This document shows positions 6,116 to 8,904 of a DNA stretch of 8,904 nucleotides, piece by piece. Position 1 is the stretch's first letter. Every line of letters starts with the position of its first letter. The stretch spans positions 1 to 8,904 of the forward strand of contig WRMM01000063.1 in NCBI GenBank assembly GCA_009777135.1, read 5' to 3'. The position numbers and the translations under genes were made by a program. This DNA comes from Candidatus Fibrimonadales bacterium (GTDB lineage Bacteria; Fibrobacterota; Fibrobacteria; Fibrobacterales; Fibrobacteraceae). The notes under the pieces were generated by a model, which ran no database searches, was not told the DNA's origin, and worked only from the letters and a program-made list of their open reading frames with translations.

Positions 6116-6137
6116 ATGGCGAAAATGAAATTATATT
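6109..6137 (+). promoter_or_regulatory. Sigma70-type promoter of the lipoprotein gene
   Basis: TTGACA (6109-6114, perfect -35) and TATATT (6132-6137) are 17 nt apart. The expected start of transcription is near 6144, giving a leader of about 50 nt with a T-rich stretch (6146-6158). The -35 shares bases with the -35 proposed for fic on the other strand, so the two promoters probably compete for polymerase. Confidence 0.6.
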
Positions 6138-6180
6138 TAGGGTATGTTTTTTTCTTTTTACAGAATTTTCACCTATAACA

Positions 6181-6186
6181 AAGGAG
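6181..6186 (+). promoter_or_regulatory. Ribosome binding site of the lipoprotein gene
   Basis: AAGGAG lies 7 nt before the ATG at 6194. It is the strongest Shine-Dalgarno sequence in the window and fixes the start of the long open frame. Confidence 0.8.
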
Positions 6187-6193
6187 TTTCCCT

Positions 6194-8904
6194 ATGAAAC
6201 CTCATTTTGCCAATCGCGTTTCGCTTGCCAAATTCCTCCGCATTGCGGTAGTTTTAATATTCACTCTAATTTATGTTGGCTGTTCTGATACCAAGGGTGG
6301 TTCCGATGAGATTAGGAATCGGGATGTGCCGCCAAACAGCGTTGGCAAAACGGAGGATGGCCACGATGTTTTGGTTTTTCAGGAAGGGGAGATTGATAAC
6401 GTTCTTTTTCAAATTGATACGGCTGCTGTGTCGGAAACGGAGGGTTTTACTGGAAAGTTGCTGTTCAAAAATTTGGAGGAGGAGAAAATCCCAAGAGCTG
6501 GGGATATTATAGCTTCTGGCCAAACGGCGGTTGCTGAGTATGGTTTTTTGTATAAGGTTCTGGAGGTATCTACGGTAAATGGCGTTACGGCTGTTGAGGT
6601 TAGGCAGGCGAGTTTGGAAGAGGCTATTGAAGAAGTAGAGTTTGAGAGCGAAACGGAATTTCAGTTTGATGAGGATGGCAATTTGTTGGGAGTGTTGCAA
6701 AAGTCTGGCAGTGTTGGGAGAATGCAAGCAAGCCGAACAGTTTCTATTCCGTATGGCGATGTTACAGCGAGTGTTGCTTACTCTATGACATTTAATTTTG
6801 ATGTAAAAATTGATAGTTATAAAATAAAAACAGCGAAGATGAGTCTAACGCAAAATGGGGATGTAACATTAAGTGGCACCTTGAATGGAAATATAAACCA
6901 GCCTCAGCGACAACAAATAGCATCAGTAAATTTGCCGGCAATTAAGTTTTCTGTAGGTCCTATTCCTGTATGGATTGATAATGCCCTTTTGGTAGATTTG
7001 AAAGTCGGAGGTCAAGCTTCTCAAGCCGATATGAAAATGGAATTTACGCTCAATGGAAGAGGTGAACATGGCTTTGAATACAAAAATGGAAAGTTTTATC
7101 CAGTGAACGATAATAGTTTCAACACATTTTTTGATTTTGAACAGCAAGTATCTGGTAGAGTCCGTGCTGGCGTTATTATGGGATTAGAGTCGAAACTTTA
7201 TGGTGCTGTTGGTCTTAAGCTTCATGGATTTGGACCTGCTTTGGAACTTAATGTTAGTGGAAGCTCTGCTGGGGTTCATGTTTTTGATAACGGTTTTCAA
7301 AACAATGATAATGAAGCAGTATTAGATTGGGGTGCAGAGTTTGAAGCAAGAGTTACATTAGTTGTATTAAGTTATTCATTGGCGAGTCACACATTTGAAG
7401 AGGAATTCACAAAATTCGGTACACTTCACAAAACCAGTGCCCTACCTCGGTTCAACGATATCAAAGTTACTTCAGTTGGTACAGGTATAGAAGTTGCTTC
7501 TCAGATAGAAAGAAAAATCTTAAATTACCCTGTTAGAGGTTTCGGAGTCTGCGTTGAAATTAATAGAGATGAATGTAGGAATGGTCAAGGAAAAAGATGG
7601 ATGGCTCCCCCCTCTTATATGCCAATTAGAATTAACTCAAAGCGTGAGTTTATCGCAACTATTGATGATTTAGACCCAGGGCAGTCTTACGCAATCAGGC
7701 CGTTTTTTATGACAGATGCAGGGACATTCTATGATAAAGCTACAATTTATACAACGTATACGCTTTCAGTCAATAGAAATCAAGTGGTCGGTGGCGCAGT
7801 TACGCCATCAAGCCAACAAGATGTAATCCCAGGAACTTCGGTTAGCATAATGGCAACTCCCAATCCTGGCTATAAATTTGTCAACTGGGCTGTGACGAGT
7901 GGGCAGGCACAATTTACCAATGCAAGCGAAGCATCTACAAATGTTACTCCAAGTTCAAATGCGATAGTTACTGCCAACTTTGAACTACTTACGTACAAAC
8001 TGACGACCGATAATACAACTGGCGGCTCTGTAAGTGTTAATAACGTAATATCAAACGGAACCACAACTCACAATTACGGGACAAAGATCACAGTAACCGC
8101 TAATCCTGCGGATGGTTACGGATTTGTTGGATGGACTGGAGGCTTAACGTCTGCAAGTGCTCAAATGGAAATCACTATGGATGGAGATAAAGAATTAACA
8201 GCCAACTTTCAACCGAGAACCATCAATAGTTATAAATTGGATATCAGTTCTACAGAGGGTGGCGGCGTAGAGCGTGATCCAAATCTTGTAGACTACACTC
8301 CAGGTACATCGGTTACTGTAACTGCAATGCCAAATACAGGTTACCATTTCACTGGGTGGTCAGGATCAGCAACGCATACGAATAATCCCGTGACGATTAT
8401 TATGAATGCCGATGCAAAGTTGACCGCAAGCTTCCAAAAGAACGAATATATACTTACGACTAGTGCAATTCCCACTGGTAGCGGAACAGTGATACCTAGT
8501 GGTTCTACGAAGCACTATCATGGAGATTGGTTTGACATAAAAGCTACTCCAGCAAATGACAATTATACATTCGTTAACTGGACAATAACTAGCGGTAGTG
8601 CCGAATTCAATGCGGACTCCACAAGAGTTCGCTTGAGTTCAAATGCAACTATCCGCGCTAATTTTATACCAAGGTTCATATTAACTATAGACCAGATTCC
8701 GGCTAATGTTGGTACCATTACCCCGGCAAGCGGACAGAGATATAACTCTGGAACGCCGATTGACATAAGAGCCGTTTCAAATAGTGAGGAATACAAATTT
8801 GCTAACTGGACAGTTACGAGCGGCACAGCAACATTTGCTGATGCGAATTCCGCAAACACTACTGTTACCTTGAGTTCAAATGCAACAATTCATGCCAACT
8901 TCGC
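6194..8904 (+). CDS. Large surface lipoprotein with Fn3-like domain and InlB-type repeats (3' end beyond window)
   Basis: An open frame of at least 903 codons with no stop before the window edge. The N-terminus is basic, then hydrophobic, ending LIYVGC with C30 as the likely lipidated cysteine; Y at the -3 lipobox position is unusual. S31-D32 follow; sorting by the +2 position is not established for this phylum. Residues 34-150 are acidic and unrecognised. Residues 165-415 look beta-rich and contain VGPIPVWID (254-262), a motif I associate loosely with other secreted beta-sheet proteins. Residues about 420-521 resemble a fibronectin-III-like domain (GFGVCVEIN, then DLDPGQSYAIRPFF, DAGTFYDKA and a closing YTT). 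From 522 come at least five tandem divergent InlB-B-like (bacterial repeat) domains. Such architecture usually means a cell-surface adhesion or scaffold role; no catalytic domain is visible. Only the first ~570 bases look G-skewed compared with the rest. Confidence 0.85.
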   Translation, partial: MKPHFANRVSLAKFLRIAVVLIFTLIYVGCSDTKGGSDEIRNRDVPPNSVGKTEDGHDVLVFQEGEIDNVLFQIDTAAVSETEGFTGKLLFKNLEEEKIPRAGDIIASGQTAVAEYGFLYKVLEVSTVNGVTAVEVRQASLEEAIEEVEFESETEFQFDEDGNLLGVLQKSGSVGRMQASRTVSIPYGDVTASVAYSMTFNFDVKIDSYKIKTAKMSLTQNGDVTLSGTLNGNINQPQRQQIASVNLPAIKFSVGPIPVWIDNALLVDLKVGGQASQADMKMEFTLNGRGEHGFEYKNGKFYPVNDNSFNTFFDFEQQVSGRVRAGVIMGLESKLYGAVGLKLHGFGPALELNVSGSSAGVHVFDNGFQNNDNEAVLDWGAEFEARVTLVVLSYSLASHTFEEEFTKFGTLHKTSALPRFNDIKVTSVGTGIEVASQIERKILNYPVRGFGVCVEINRDECRNGQGKRWMAPPSYMPIRINSKREFIATIDDLDPGQSYAIRPFFMTDAGTFYDKATIYTTYTLSVNRNQVVGGAVTPSSQQDVIPGTSVSIMATPNPGYKFVNWAVTSGQAQFTNASEASTNVTPSSNAIVTANFELLTYKLTTDNTTGGSVSVNNVISNGTTTHNYGTKITVTANPADGYGFVGWTGGLTSASAQMEITMDGDKELTANFQPRTINSYKLDISSTEGGGVERDPNLVDYTPGTSVTVTAMPNTGYHFTGWSGSATHTNNPVTIIMNADAKLTASFQKNEYILTTSAIPTGSGTVIPSGSTKHYHGDWFDIKATPANDNYTFVNWTITSGSAEFNADSTRVRLSSNATIRANFIPRFILTIDQIPANVGTITPASGQRYNSGTPIDIRAVSNSEEYKFANWTVTSGTATFADANSANTTVTLSSNATIHANF
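7757..8904 (+). repeat. Five tandem divergent InlB B-type protein repeats
   Basis: Repeat units of 69-76 residues at 7757-7984, 7991-8212, 8231-8437, 8447-8668 and 8675 to the edge. Each opens with a Y/F-x-L strand, carries a GG or G-T turn, a PGT/YGT-type loop before an I/V-x-A strand, then Y-x-F-x-(N/G)W, and closes with a T/A/R-A-(N/S)F block. Units 1, 4 and 5 share NW...TSG.A.F..A and SSNA(T/I)(I/V); units 2 and 3 have the more common GW(T/S)G and ITMDGDKELTANF-like endings. DNA identity between units is low, so this is old protein-level duplication rather than a recent DNA repeat. Repeats probably continue past the window. Confidence 0.8.

Noticed and set aside
6266..7147. Minus-strand frames of 153 and 74 aa and a plus-strand frame of 79 aa within the lipoprotein gene
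   Set aside because: They are opposite or out of phase with a continuous coding frame that has signal, lipobox and ribosome site.
7870..8859. Minus-strand frames of 64 and 98 aa with similar sequences (VTVQLANL/VTAQLTNL)
   Set aside because: Their resemblance to each other is the mirror of the InlB-type repeats on the plus strand, not independent genes.

Overview
The window looks like part of a chromosome from a Fibrobacter-like bacterium (phylum Fibrobacterota). This is inferred from style only: moderate to low GC, a PorV/PorQ-like outer-membrane barrel, a probable futalosine-pathway (menaquinone) hydrolase, promoter-like TACTATATT/TTTCTATATT boxes, and a large secreted lipoprotein with a fibronectin-like domain and tandem divergent InlB-type repeats. 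No rRNA, tRNA, CRISPR array, transposase or phage gene is visible.

Layout. Positions 1-86 hold a C-run repeat ending in a promoter-like box. Positions 121-1077 (+) encode a predicted outer-membrane beta-barrel. It converges with and overlaps by 11 bp a probable futalosine hydrolase (mqnB, 1067-1636, -), which appears to start at a TTG codon. The divergent intergenic region 1637-1885 carries two more copies of the C-run repeat in opposite orientation, each pointing at the gene it precedes. Positions 1886-2407 (+) encode an unrecognised membrane-anchored protein with an acidic tail and a probably leaderless start; pheT (2420-4798, +) follows after 12 nt, with no pheS beside it. A short hairpin separates pheT from the convergent Fic-family protein (4823-6007, -). 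Positions 6008-6193 form a compact divergent control region: a near-consensus sigma70-type promoter on the plus strand, an opposing promoter sharing its -35 bases, and a three-part inverted repeat in the expected fic leader. From 6194 to the window end (+) an open frame without a stop encodes at least 903 residues of a lipoprotein.

How the parts relate. Apart from the 173-aa gene and pheT, which look co-transcribed, the genes are separate units: one envelope barrel, one quinone-biosynthesis enzyme, one tRNA-charging subunit, one regulatory nucleotidyl (AMP) transferase and one surface lipoprotein. The most notable non-coding signals are (i) a defined repeat element of C-runs plus a conserved tail placed just upstream of three starts in the same sense orientation, and (ii) a fic leader whose three complementary segments can form two mutually exclusive hairpins, one covering the ribosome binding site.
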